From NCBI GenBank assembly GCA_963691705.1, contig OY829540.1, forward strand, positions 68,062,367 to 68,126,366: a DNA stretch of 64,000 nucleotides, given 5' to 3'. Under the pieces are notes generated by a model. The model saw only the letters and a program-made list of their open reading frames with translations, did no database searches and was not told the origin of the DNA. The translations under genes and the position numbers were made by a program. Origin of the DNA: Viola odorata (Eukaryota > Streptophyta > Magnoliopsida > Malpighiales > Violaceae). The first letter of the stretch is position 1. Each line of letters starts with the position of its first letter. Below are positions 1 to 10,156 of this stretch, piece by piece.

Positions 1-1130
1 CTTCACCCTAGGCCGACCATCATCCTTGTGAAGTGAAACCCCATTTCTAAGTTTCGACACAGAATGATTACCATTTATGCGAGACTTGGGGCTTTCATCC
101 TCCTCATCACCATCATCATCGACAAATTGCTGAAACCCTTCAAACTCCACACCATCATCCTCACAAACCCTTGAAAACTCTCTAATCTTTTCTACTCTGT
201 CCCTCAAGTTCTCTAGCATTTCATTCTGATTCCTACTAATAGCCCCACGGGCATCATTGCGTTTCAAAGCCCTAGATTTGTTGCTATTTCCAACAAACCT
301 CACATTCCTAGAAGATCTACACAAAAGTCCAAGCCTTTTAACAGCAAGACCATCGATAAACTCCGAAAAGTTCACTAAATCTCTACTAATTGACCTTTTC
401 CCGTCTCTAATCATTGGATCACCACCCTACAAATAAAGCTCACAGTTCAAAAACCCATCATATTACAGTAAGAACAAAATGAAATTCTGGTAAAGACCCA
501 TTATCGGGATACCTGGATAGAGTCAAGTTTCAGCAGCAAGTTCATCACTTTATGAGAGACAACATCATAATCAAAATGGGTTTTCTGGGAAACAGAAGAT
601 TTAATAGAAATGAAGCTGGTTTTGATAAAAGCAAGCTCCTTAAGCTGCCTTAGAGTCCTTGATCTGCGAACAAGAAAAGCACGGAAATGTGTTTGAATGA
701 CACGTGCAGCTGCGTCCCTGACTGGGTGAGAACGATGACGACTGAAATCGGTACTTGAAGCAGATAAATAGTGCAGAGAGGATTCGAGAGTTATGATTCG
801 CTGGAGTAGAGAGGAAAGGGCAAGTTGTTGGAAATGGAGATTTTGGGGTTGAAAGTGAGGGTCCTGATGGTGATTTTTGGGTGTGTGGGGTTTGTTATGG
901 TAGAGAGAAGAGACATTGGGTTGTGGTGGTTGTTGTTGTTGGAGGAAAGAAATAAGGGTTTGAAGAAGTGGGTCGATCGGTGATTGCTGCTGCAGTGGTG
1001 GGTGTGGGGGAGGAGGAGGAGAAGGGTGGTTGGGTTGAGTGCAGCAGTGGCTGTAACAGCAATTAGTGGCGGCGGTGGTGGTCGGGACATGGTTTTGGCA
1101 GTGGTGGAGATGATGATGGTGAGATGCCAT
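1..1130 (-). CDS. BAG8: BAG family molecular chaperone regulator 8-like (5' part, 2 exons seen)
   Basis: Plant BAG proteins bind Hsp70 through a BAG domain; those with an IQ motif also bind calmodulin. Exon 1 is 1130..513 and exon 2 is 426..1, running off the window. The donor follows the codon for Gln in LKLDSIQ and the acceptor precedes GGDPMIRDG; phase 0. An IQ motif (VIQTHFRAFLVRR) lies at about residues 144-156 and leads into the BAG helices through about residue 230. The N-terminus is rich in His, Pro and Gln. I chose the ATG at 1130 (MASHHHH), because the open frame further upstream starts only at a GTG. An acidic tail follows the BAG domain. The BAG8 assignment rests on the IQ/BAG sequence and the His-rich start. 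The C-terminus lies outside the window. Confidence 0.85.
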
Positions 1131-1500
1131 TTCTGTTTGGCGGTGGTGGAAAGAAGCTTTTTTAGGCTTTTTGAGTTGGAGAGCCTTTGGCCGCAAAGGA
1201 GACCAGCACACTGATTTTGTTTGATTTTTTAATTCTTTTTCCTTTTAACTGCCATTTTTCTTCAAGTTTTTCTCCGGGAAAAACTATGTTACACACCAAA
1301 GGATGGGATAACATTGATACTGTGCGTGTGAGGTGTGTCTGACTAAGACCCGCAGATTCTGTCAAAACCCACGTGACCAATACTGCTAGTCTATATGCCC
1401 TTTCTTTCTTTCTTTTTTCCTTTTTTGTTTTATGGCTAGGTGAGGTGTATGTCGTTCAACTAAAGCAAAACGACATACATGTATTTCGTTGATTACTTTA
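1131..1500. other. Intergenic region between BAG8 and a P450 relic
   Basis: This holds the presumed BAG8 promoter and 5'UTR (minus strand). A perfect inverted repeat with arms at 1447-1456 and 1469-1478 (GTATGTCGTT and its complement) surrounds a 12-base spacer. No gene is visible. Confidence 0.5.
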
Positions 1501-2173
1501 TCAAAAGTAAATTCCGTTACGAACCCTTATGCCTTGCAAATCAAACGTTCTGATCAGAGGGAAATAATCTCCCAAGTTCGGTTTCCCAATCTCATCCATG
1601 ATTCCCCTCGCAGTTTCCTCGAACTCCTTCACCTCAAAATAGTGTTTGACACAGCTCCCAGTGTAGCCCTGAAAGCTGCTTGGCCTATATTTACTGGTTG
1701 ACCGGTGATACAACGTTCTTGAACATAAGCGAGAAGTTCTTGCACTTTGTTGCGTCGCAACGCCTGGTTGGCATCTAGTTTTTGAGTGCTGAAGATGTAG
1801 GAGTTGCATATCTTGCGCAAGTTTCTCCATTTGGTTGCTACTGGCAGCCAAATCATACTAACTTGGTCGTGGTCAAGAGCTCGAATCGCTTCAATAACTT
1901 TTCGGTTGGAGAAAGTGAGATCATGCTTTTTGAAGGACTTCTTTAGCCAGGGGAGCAGAAGATATGACAACTGTGGTGATGCTGCCTAGTTTTAGACTCA
2001 TCAAGGGGCTGGTCGCCGAGGTTCAAGAGGTTGCCGATGATCATTAATGGAGTCGGACCCGGTGGAAGCAGCTTCCCTGAGATACTCTTGCGTCCTCCTG
2101 AAAACCAACGGATTGCTTGAACAAATGCCAAAGTGAAGAGAAAACAGAATGCAATACTTGGAAAGAAGTTCAT
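1501..2173 (-). pseudogene. CYP76-like cytochrome P450 pseudogene, N-terminal fragment
   Basis: Family members are ER-anchored monooxygenases of monoterpenoid and related metabolism. The ATG at 2173 opens an N-terminal membrane anchor, followed by the proline-rich hinge LPPGPTPLMIIGNLLNLG. About 20 codons are then missing before the block TTVVISSAPLAKEV. An extra A in a run shifts the frame just before KHDLTFSNR. Reading resumes in other frames through WRNLRKICNSYIFS and ends at FPLIRTFDLQGIR near 1515. The I-helix, ExxR motif and heme cysteine are absent. Two frame changes, an internal deletion and loss of the C-terminal half make it non-functional. CYP76 is my subfamily call; another CYP71-clan subfamily is possible. 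Confidence 0.8.
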
Positions 2174-2689
2174 TTTGCTATCTCAAGTCTCAAGAAAGAA
2201 GAGCCCGCCTCAAAAAGAACTCAAGAAAGAAATGGTAGCACAGTTTTCTGCCACTACTATTGTTAAGAGTATTGTTAAGGTTTTTAGTTTGCGTCTCCAC
2301 AACTTTGATTGGGAAAGGAAAGAGGTAGAGAACGTGTGGTCTGCTGTATACGTGTCTCCTTGTGTCTCTCTCTTTTATTAATTAAATAGAAAGGAAAAAA
2401 AGAAGAAAAGGGGAGGCTTGTCGTGGACTGGTGGGTGTGGAAAAAAAAGGGGAGGCTTGTGGATTACTTTTGAACTGGAGCTCAAAATTTCCGCAACAAA
2501 CATTTTTCCTTCCACTAATAGGATATTGATTTCTTTTTCCTCTACAAATCAATTCAAGTCTTATTCTTAACCTGTCAAAAGTAAAATAAACAACGTCCCG
2601 TATCTTCTCATTCAAGCAAATGGGGAAATGGAAGTACCGCGCAAATGCAGTGCAATAAGATCTGTGGAACTCATTTCTTCTGCAAATTC
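2174..2689. other. Intergenic region between P450 and UGT relics
   Basis: AT-rich sequence with two short near-repeats around 2403-2465 (aaaaggggaggcttgt twice). No coding region is recognised. Confidence 0.5.
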
Positions 2690-3668
2690 AAGCGCCATCT
2701 CATTTATTTGCATCTTAATTCATTCATTACATTCTTCCAGGTCAACAAGTTTCACTCAGCTGCTTCCTTACATTTTCATCCTTGCAATGAAATTCTGGAA
2801 ATTCTTGTTGCTTGAGTCACCATTTTCTGCCACACTGTTCATGGCTACTGTTTTGAGTTCTGATGCTCTTTCTTTAAATTTCCGGTCACCAACAACTTCA
2901 TCTACCTTGTTCTTAATTTCTTCTCTTGTAACGATGCCATTTTTGTTTCGGTTCAATCTCAATCCGACCTTCCAATCTTCACAAATGTAGCTCCCATTAA
3001 GAAACTGGTCAGCAAAGTATGGCCAGCAAAGGAAGGGAACTCCATTGCTTACACCTTCCATGGTGGAGTTCCATCCACAATGGCTCAAGAAACACGCAAT
3101 AGAAGGGTGGCTAAGAACCTTATCTTGTGCTGCCCAACCTACCATACATCCTCGAGATGCGATTCGCTCCTGAAACCCTTCCGGGTACGCAGTATTCGTC
3201 TCACTAGTAAGGTCTGGCCTAACCACCCACAAGAATGGCCCATCGGATAGCTCTAGCCCAAGTGCAAGTTCCTTGAATTGGGTTTGGTCAAAAACAGTGA
3301 AGCTACCAAATGCAACGTAAACAACCGAGTTGGGTTGATGCTGATCGAGCCATTTCAAGCAACTTGAGTCTTCCTGCCAGAAGTATCCTGATGAATTTCC
3401 TAGCCGGTTTCTTGCAAGAAGTGGTCCGATTGGTAATATGTTTGGGAAGAATGTAAATGCTCCTTCCTCCAGGTCATATGCAGAGTTGCAGATTATAATT
3501 TCTGCCAATTTCACAGCCTTGTTGTTTTCAACTGCAAAATTGAATACAATCTTCTCTGTCATCGGATCGCCCATGCAGGCCCACGCGAAGTTTTCAGGGT
3601 TCATGGCAGGAATTCCTGGTGCCAGCTTAAACATCTACTTCTTCATTGGAGTTCCTGCAAACCAAGAA
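2690..3668 (-). repeat. Tandem duplication of UGT83A exon 2 with flanks (partner about 4130-5115)
   Basis: The intron end, all of exon 2 and part of the 3'UTR occur twice in the same orientation, here and at about 4130..5115. Shared landmarks are the acceptor (gtttgcag here, gttttgtag in the partner) before GAACTCCAATGAAGAAG and the 3' stretch around aattcattcattacatt. Exon 1 is present once only, at 5809..5326. Confidence 0.8.
2768..3654 (-). pseudogene. UGT83A-like glycosyltransferase, orphan second exon with a nonsense codon
   Basis: This would encode the C-terminal, UDP-sugar-binding half of a family 1 glycosyltransferase. The acceptor at 3655 is followed by GTPMKK and then TAG at 3637-3635, where the sister exon has CAG. 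After the stop the frame is open to 2768. The PSPG box is complete (WAAQDKVLSHPSIACFLSHCG and onward, ending in ADQ). It has no first exon of its own; the nearest is that of the sister gene at 5809..5326, and the splice phases match. It could be a second alternative last exon of that gene, or a tandem-duplication relic. The early stop favours a relic. Confidence 0.8.
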
Positions 3669-4220
3669 AAAGAAATGTAAAATAGCAAGGAAAAAGATAT
3701 TAGACCACCAGCTAGCGAATAAGCCTGATCGTATGAACTATGTGGCCAAATCTTGATCATTAAAAAGTTTAAGTTACTAGAATCGTTACTCATTCTGTGC
3801 AAACTTTAGCAAATGTATAGCTAGTTGTGTTTATCTTAGCGCAAATGGAACTGTTACTCATTCTGGTCTTTTTTTGTCTTATCCTCTTAACTGAATTTGA
3901 ATTTGATCTCGTTCGAGCACTATCGGACTCTTAAAGAGGGTGGTTCTCCCAGCATGGTTTCGCTTCTTTATCAAGACTCCAACTTAAGATCTAGATTAAG
4001 AGTGACAAGTTCTTTTCCACTCTACCATAACCAAATGTGTCTGCAGGATAGGGTTTTGTTGTTTTGGGTTTGGACCTTTTCTTTTTTCTTTCAGTAATGC
4101 TGTTAGTATGTTAAGATTCCTGAGGATCCTTTTTCCCCCCTGCAAATTCATGAGAATTACATTTATTTGAACATCCATTCATTACATTTTGTTGGACCAA
4201 ACAAGTCCTTATATGCTTGC

Positions 4221-5809
4221 TTAAATTTTCGACCACTCAATGAAGTTCTTCAAGTTCTTGCTAGAATGACCATTTTCTGCCACACTCCTCATAGCTGATG
4301 TTTTGAGTTCTAAAGCTCTTGCTTTAAATCTTCCGTCACCAACAACTTCATCCACCTTGTTCTTAACTTCTCGCGCGATAATCCCACTGTCATCTCGATC
4401 AAATCTCAATCCCGCTTTCCAAACATCACAAATGTAGTTCTCATTAAGAAATTGGTCAGCACAGTATGGCCAGCACAGGATAGGAACCCCATTGCTTACA
4501 CCTTCCATTGTGGAATTCCAACCACAATGGCTCAAGAAGCAGGCAACAGAGGGGTGGCTAAGCACTTCCTGTTGAGGTGCCCAACAAACCATTCGTCAGC
4601 GGTCCACACTACTCGTTCCTGAAATCCTTCTGGGTAAGCTGCACTTGTATCACCAGTAATGTCTGGCCTCACCACCCACAAGAATGGCCTACTGCAAACC
4701 TCGAGCCCCAGTGCTAATTCCTTGAACTGCGTTTGGTCAAAAACAGCGAAGCTACCAAATGCAACATAAATGACCGAGTTAGGCTGCTGCTGATCAAGCC
4801 ATTTCAAGCAACTTGAATCTTCCTGCCAGAAATATCCTGATGAAACGCCAACCCAATCATTCGCCAAAAGTGGTCCTATTGGTGAAATTTTTGGAAGAAA
4901 GGCAAATGCTTCAGGCTCCAGGTCATTTGCGGAGTTGCAGATTATCCTGTCTGCCGACTTCGCAGCCTTGCTATTTCTAACTACAGTACTAAATGCATTC
5001 TTTTGTGTCGTGAAGTCCCTGAGGCGGGCCCATGAGAAGTTTTCAGGGTTTATGGCAGGCATTCTTGGAGCCAACTGAATCATCTGTTTCTTCATTGGAG
5101 TTCCTACAAAACCAAAAGAAAACAAATCAAGGAAAAAGAACCCACAGCTTCATCCATTCCAATCATCCTTAAAGAAGTTGAACAATATTAGTTGTGATCG
5201 AGAGAATAAAGAAACTATACTGAGAGAGTCATTCAAACCATTCAAACCCGATAATACTCCAACGAAATTTGTTTCCTACCCCGTGAGATAAAAGAAAAGT
5301 TGGTAATAGAGTATAATTAACTCACCGTGGCTATTGATGATTCCATCATTCTGTAACTTAGGGATACTGAAGATCAAGGAAAGTTGCGCAGCTGATGCAG
5401 ACCAAAACACAGCTCTGCAAATTCTCAACTCCTCTGCTACTTCTAGAGCCCAACCAATACTCCCATCTGCAATGACACAACTAATCTTTACCTCTTCTGA
5501 TGTATTCATCTTGTCTATTAGCTCCTTCAGCTTCCCTGGCACGACTCGTAGAATTGCTTCGGACAACTTCCTTAGGTCATTCCTGTCCTCCCAGGATTCT
5601 AATCCGTCAGGGATTGAAACCAGATTGATTCCATCCAGAGAAAAGTTCTTCTCTGCCATCGCATCCATGACCCTCTTATGATTGAAGTCTGTGTTCACAA
5701 ATGTGACTTTCAATCCATGTTTTACTAAACACTGACACAGCTCCATCAAAGGTATCACATGGCCTTGTGCAGGGTAAGGTATGGCTAAAATATGAGCTAT
5801 ACTGCCCAT
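4221..5809 (-). pseudogene. UGT83A-like UDP-glycosyltransferase, two exons, broken in the PSPG box
   Basis: Family 1 glycosyltransferases move sugar from a UDP-sugar to small acceptors in the cytosol. Exon 1 is 5809..5326 (MGSIAHILAIPYPAQGHVIP, with the conserved catalytic His region) and ends in phase 1. Exon 2 is 5103..4221 and restores GTPMKKQ. The first half of exon 2 is open to GFQERV. Near 4592-4630 a one-base change of frame coincides with a TGA where Gly is expected in the RGRMV-type sequence. The rest of the PSPG box (WAPQQEVLSHPSVACFLSHCG) continues in another frame. One codon is also missing near IIAREVKNK. Full length would be about 456 residues, usual for the family. The acceptor substrate is unknown. 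Confidence 0.82.
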
Positions 5810-7120
5810 TATTGCAGATTTTGTTTGTCCTTCCCAAGTCCAAAACTTTGGAAAAGAATCAGATTACTTCTCAATCCATAAAACTAAGGGATTGATACTA
5901 AATACACAACCTAGCAAAGGATTATAAAGATCTCAAATCAATGCTAGAGATATTGATATAAAGACGAACCTACAAGATAGAGAATCAATCACAGCTTGGC
6001 AAAGTAGTAGAACAATTGTTTCTCCTATTCATAGAGCCAGCTCGGAAAAGAAGACATACAACCTTCACAGCTCGGAAAACTCACATACCAGCTAGGCTAT
6101 ATCATCTCCATTTGTAATAACTCTTTCTGCTCTGCATTTTGCCTCATGTTAGTGCCTATTTACATACATGGAAAACCTATCTTCCACTTAAAGCACCATC
6201 TAATACCCAAAAGTATTTAATGCCTGAGAATTAGGTAGTATGGTGGTAGTTGAAAGTAAGGAGGTTTTTTGAAATACATTTATGATAGGTGGATAAATTT
6301 CAAATTTAAAAATACCACTCCAAGATACTCCTCCTAGATAGTGATGGTAGTAGACATGTTTAACCTTCAAAATTAAAAAAATTGAACAATTTACCCCGAG
6401 AGACTCATCCCTTCACACCCGAAAATGCTTGAAGATGATAAGAATTGCTGTACAAGAATGCATAAGCACTTGCAAATCAGTAAAAAACTTTGCTGATTGA
6501 AAATGAGCCAACAGATTTTTTTTTTTTTTTTTCAAGTGCTAAGTTCATAGCTGAGGTGAAAGACTTGCTGCTAATCGTTAATTATTTTCATAATTTTTTT
6601 TGTTGTCACAAACAAATAAAATCCATCGCTATAATACTAAATTTGGTTTCCTCACAATCTGTCGCAAAAGGATTAGATATTTAGATCAGCAGATTTGCCC
6701 ATAGTTTTTTTGACCATTATCAAAGCAACTTGGATTGGCTACATCGACTGTAAGCCAATCAGCCTACACCTCAATACAAAATCCATGTCAAGATTGCCAA
6801 GCCTATGATGCCATATTTCCAGAATCAACTATGATGCCACATCAAATATTAATTAATCAGAATATAAAAACACCTGCATTCACTCCAAAAGATTCCAATC
6901 TGATAAAGGTCAACATCACATTGCATGAAGGAGCAGAATCAACATATATATAAGTTTTTTATTTGCGGTTGTTTCAAACCAGCTCCTGATTAAATGGCTA
7001 TTGGTAACTCCCAGTGGATCCATACATGAACTTATAAAGTCAAGTCAAATACAAAAGATTACACAATGTAGGGTTTCTAGTTAAGTTCTTACGCATATTT
7101 CAACAAGTTGCTCTGACCAA
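5810..7120. other. Intergenic region between UGT83A and YLS8
   Basis: It contains the UGT 5' flank and, near 7120, the YLS8 3'UTR on the minus strand. A T-run lies at 6514-6531. Short open frames (6490-6684, 6735-6953) lack any recognisable domain. No other gene is seen. Confidence 0.5.
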
Positions 7121-8339
7121 TTAGTAGCGGTACTTGGTGGAATAGTCTTTTGGAGCAATGACCAGACCACGGCCCTTCCTTGCCCCACGGTAGACAGTCT
7201 CTATGATGTCGATGAACTCCTGCTTGTCCTTGAGAGCCCAGTTGATCTTGTTGTTGTTACCAGTGCCAAGATCAATCATAATGTGCTTGTTCCTAAAGAA
7301 GAACATGACAGTGGATGGATCGTACAGCTCATACATTGTGTTAAAATCAGGCACCTCTGTTATGTCCACCAGATATATCACAGCAAAGTTCTTGATCGTC
7401 TCAGCAACTGACGCCAAAACTTCATCCATCTGAACAAATTAACCACAAATCAGCACGTCAATAGACATTCATGTTCTCCAATAAATAAAGCAACTCCCTA
7501 CTTTCCTAGAGCACCATAAACAACAACATAACAATACAAAGGAACAGGGAATAAAAGCTCCAAGAAACCATAACCGTCAACCTCAAACCACAACAGTGCA
7601 CTTAATCCAACACCATCAGAATCCCTCTACCCTAATCCAATTTCAGTGATCCTCAATCACAGATATGTAGTTGTTAACAAAACTGGACCAAAACGAAACA
7701 GCAAAGTTTTGGCCTTTCCCCCCCAAAAAAAATCAGCAAACCCTAAATCTAATTTTTCTTCTTCTCATTAAACTCAATTAGAACAAGGATGCACGTAGAA
7801 ATTGAACTCAAATTCGAGAAATATCTCAACAATTAATGGAATTGTAATTTACAGGAGCTGCTAAATCCTCTGATTAAACTCAATTAGAACAAAGACCCGA
7901 GTAGGACTCAGCCGCCCAAATCATGAAATATCTCAAACAACGACTAGATTTCTCTAATTAAACTCAATTAGAACGAGCAGAGTAGGATTCGTGCACAAAA
8001 TCATGAAATTATCTCTAACAATGACTGTATTTCTTTAATTAAACTCAATTAGAACAAGGACCCAAGTAGGATTCGAGCTCAAAATCATGAAATATCACTA
8101 AGTTAACAATGACTAGAATTGTGATTACAGGAAGAACTAAACACGAGTAATCATTATGAAAGCTACTGAGACATCAAAACCATTAAAAGAGAGGAATCGA
8201 TAGGGTAAGAGAAAAGTACCTGCATGCAGGTTTCATCCCAGTCGTGGCCGAACCGGATGACGACAAGACGCTCTTCCTCGGCCAGGATGGCCTGATCGAC
8301 AGCCCATCCAGAGTGCAAGTGCGGCAACAAATACGACAT
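7121..8339 (-). CDS. YLS8: Thioredoxin-like U5 snRNP protein YLS8/DIM1, intact
   Basis: DIM1 (U5-15kD) is a small thioredoxin-fold subunit of the U5 snRNP and tri-snRNP, required for pre-mRNA splicing in the nucleus. Exon 1 is 8339..8220 (40 codons, MSYLLPHLHSGWAVDQAIL) and exon 2 is 7429..7121 (102 codons plus stop), separated by a 790-base phase-0 intron. The product is 142 residues, the normal family length, and ends DYSTKYRY as in other plants. Conserved blocks RFGHDWDETCMQMDEVL and GTGNNNKINWALKDKQEF are unbroken. The fold lacks the thioredoxin CxxC, as expected for DIM1. This is the most conserved gene in the window. The intron carries a tandem repeat, annotated separately. Confidence 0.97.
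7767..8120. repeat. Four-copy tandem repeat inside the YLS8 intron
   Basis: Copies start at 7767, 7873, 7957 and 8038, each with attaaactcaattagaac. Most continue with a block close to agtaggattcg and then aaatcatgaaat. Spacing is 106, 84 and 81 bases, so the copies have drifted. Their position is intronic on the minus strand. Confidence 0.75.
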
Positions 8340-8412
8340 AGCTCTCTTCCTCTTCTATATATCACTCAGAATCGTCTCCCAATTCTTCTCTCTCCTAGGG
8401 ATTCAGGAGGAT

Positions 8413-8422
8413 GATTTATAAG
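8413..8422 (-). promoter_or_regulatory. Possible TATA box of YLS8
   Basis: On the minus strand the sequence reads CTTATAAAT about 75 bases before the YLS8 ATG. That allows a short 5'UTR of roughly 45-50 bases. Based on position and sequence only. Confidence 0.4.
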
Positions 8423-8613
8423 ACCTAGAATAGAAAGACGACGACGATTAATTTTACTCTCTTTTCTATTACTTTTTTTTACTTTATATATTAAACGTTA
8501 TGAGTCAAGTTTTCATGACGACAAAGGTGACATGTCGGTTATACAGTAGTTACAAAATTACAACCATACCCAACGTGTTATATAAGTATGAGTGATCATT
8601 TTTTCTTATTTGA

Positions 8614-8850
8614 TACTCCCTCCATATTTTAAAGAATGACTTTTACTATTCTGGCACGTATTTTAATGCGGTCGAATGACTCACTATTTGAGATAATTTT
8701 ACCCCTAATTTTTTCTCGAAAGTATGTTAAAGATTAACGTACGCTCGAAAAAAAGTACGAAATTTTTTGGGGTCATATAGTGAGTTATCCGGCCGCATTA
8801 AAATGCGTGCCGGAACAGTAAACGACATTCTTTTTAATATGGAGGGAGTA
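8614..8850. mobile_element. Stowaway-like MITE
   Basis: The element is bounded by TA dinucleotides and has terminal inverted repeats starting CTCCCTCCATATT and ending in the complement. Inner arms are also complementary (tcactatttga and tatagtgagt regions), giving a long hairpin. Size is about 233 bases. TA target and CTCCCTCC ends fit Tc1/mariner-derived MITEs. Confidence 0.85.
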
Positions 8851-9387
8851 TTTATAAGAAATATAAAAAAAAAAAAGATTATGCCTACACAATGCAATAT
8901 GCATAATGTCTATATGATTATATCAAATAAATATAAATTAAAAAACTTAACTAAATAAAAAATGTAACTAACCTATGATTAACTTTTAATATATAATGCA
9001 GACATTATCTAATGAATATTTATAAATTAGTTATATAAATTGCATAGCTTACATAAAGAGTTATATGTTCTTTTAATATAAAATTTTAAATGAGAAAACT
9101 CGAACTTTAGATTTTACCTTTCTTTATTTTATAAAAAATAATCATTAAACTAAAAAACAACAATAATAAAGTTTAGCTACTTATCTCACAATACTCGAAC
9201 GAGATTAGTTTAAAATAAAAAAATACCGAGAGAATAAAAAAACAAAGAATTTAAATTTAAAACCTAACTCTTTATTTACCACATTTATTAACTTCTAAGG
9301 TCATATAAAATTCATTTTATTTGAATAATAAAATAATTATTAGCAATCGTTAACGAGTCTTAAAAGTAAATATTTTTTCTCGAATGA

Positions 9388-9610
9388 TACTCCCTCCGGT
9401 TTGTTTTAAACGACTCTTACTATTTGAGCACGCATATTAAGGAAGCCGGATGACTCACTATTTGAGATAATTTTGCTCCGAATTTTTTCTCGGACGTACG
9501 TTATCTTAAAAAAAGTACGAAATTTTTTGGGGTCAAATAGTGAGTCATTTGATTTTTTTAATATGCGTGCTCAAATAATAAGAGTCCTTTAATAAAAACT
9601 GAAGGAAGTA
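9388..9610. mobile_element. Stowaway-like MITE, same family as the 8.6-kb copy
   Basis: It starts with TA then CTCCCTCCGGTTTGTTTTAAA and ends in a slightly decayed complementary end (actgaaggaag) plus TA. The interior shares the tactatttgagataattt and gtacgaaattttttggggtc blocks with the first copy. The decayed 3' end suggests greater age. Confidence 0.8.
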
Positions 9611-10156
9611 TTATTCATTGACTTGAACTCAACATATGAAGCTAGAAATAGATAAATCTTACCATTTGAATTCAACCAACGTTATGCCTTCCTAATAGCG
9701 CCTCGGCCTCTTGCGATGTTGTTGTATGTTATCAACAACTTGCCAAAAACGAATCCTTTCACTGTCGTTTCAAGAAAAAATCCCAGTGATCCCACACACT
9801 CATCTCCATCCAAGAGTAGAACTCAAATTTGCACCCTCATACTTCCCTCCATTCATATCCCGCCACGCAACAACTCCACTAATCCCACGTGGGATGTTTT
9901 AAAAGCGTAACGGTAACCAACCGCACATGATCCGAATGTTCGAAAAATATACTCACAACACAACTAACGATTTCCGTGATAAGATAAGCTAATAATCTGT
10001 AAATGTTTAAATAATTTGCGGTGAATAATTTCAATTCTTCATTATTATTATTATTAGTATTAATAAGAAGTGCACAGACTCAGAGGTTGCATCGAGACTG
10101 ATCACTCTGCGACGATTGACTGACAATTGACAGTGAGAGAGTAGAGAGAGACAGAA

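Larger units (their letters stand above)
8423..10156. other. AT-rich intergenic region between YLS8 and the phosphorylase pseudogene
   Basis: It holds the divergent upstream regions of both genes plus two MITEs listed separately. An ATT microsatellite lies at about 10040-10056. No gene is recognised. Confidence 0.5.

Noticed and set aside
1501..5809. A CYP76 plus UGT83A biosynthetic gene cluster
   Set aside because: Both members are broken, there is no third pathway gene, and adjacency alone is weak evidence.
7767..8120. CRISPR-like array
   Set aside because: Unequal spacing, drifting repeats, a eukaryotic intron; an ordinary tandem repeat.
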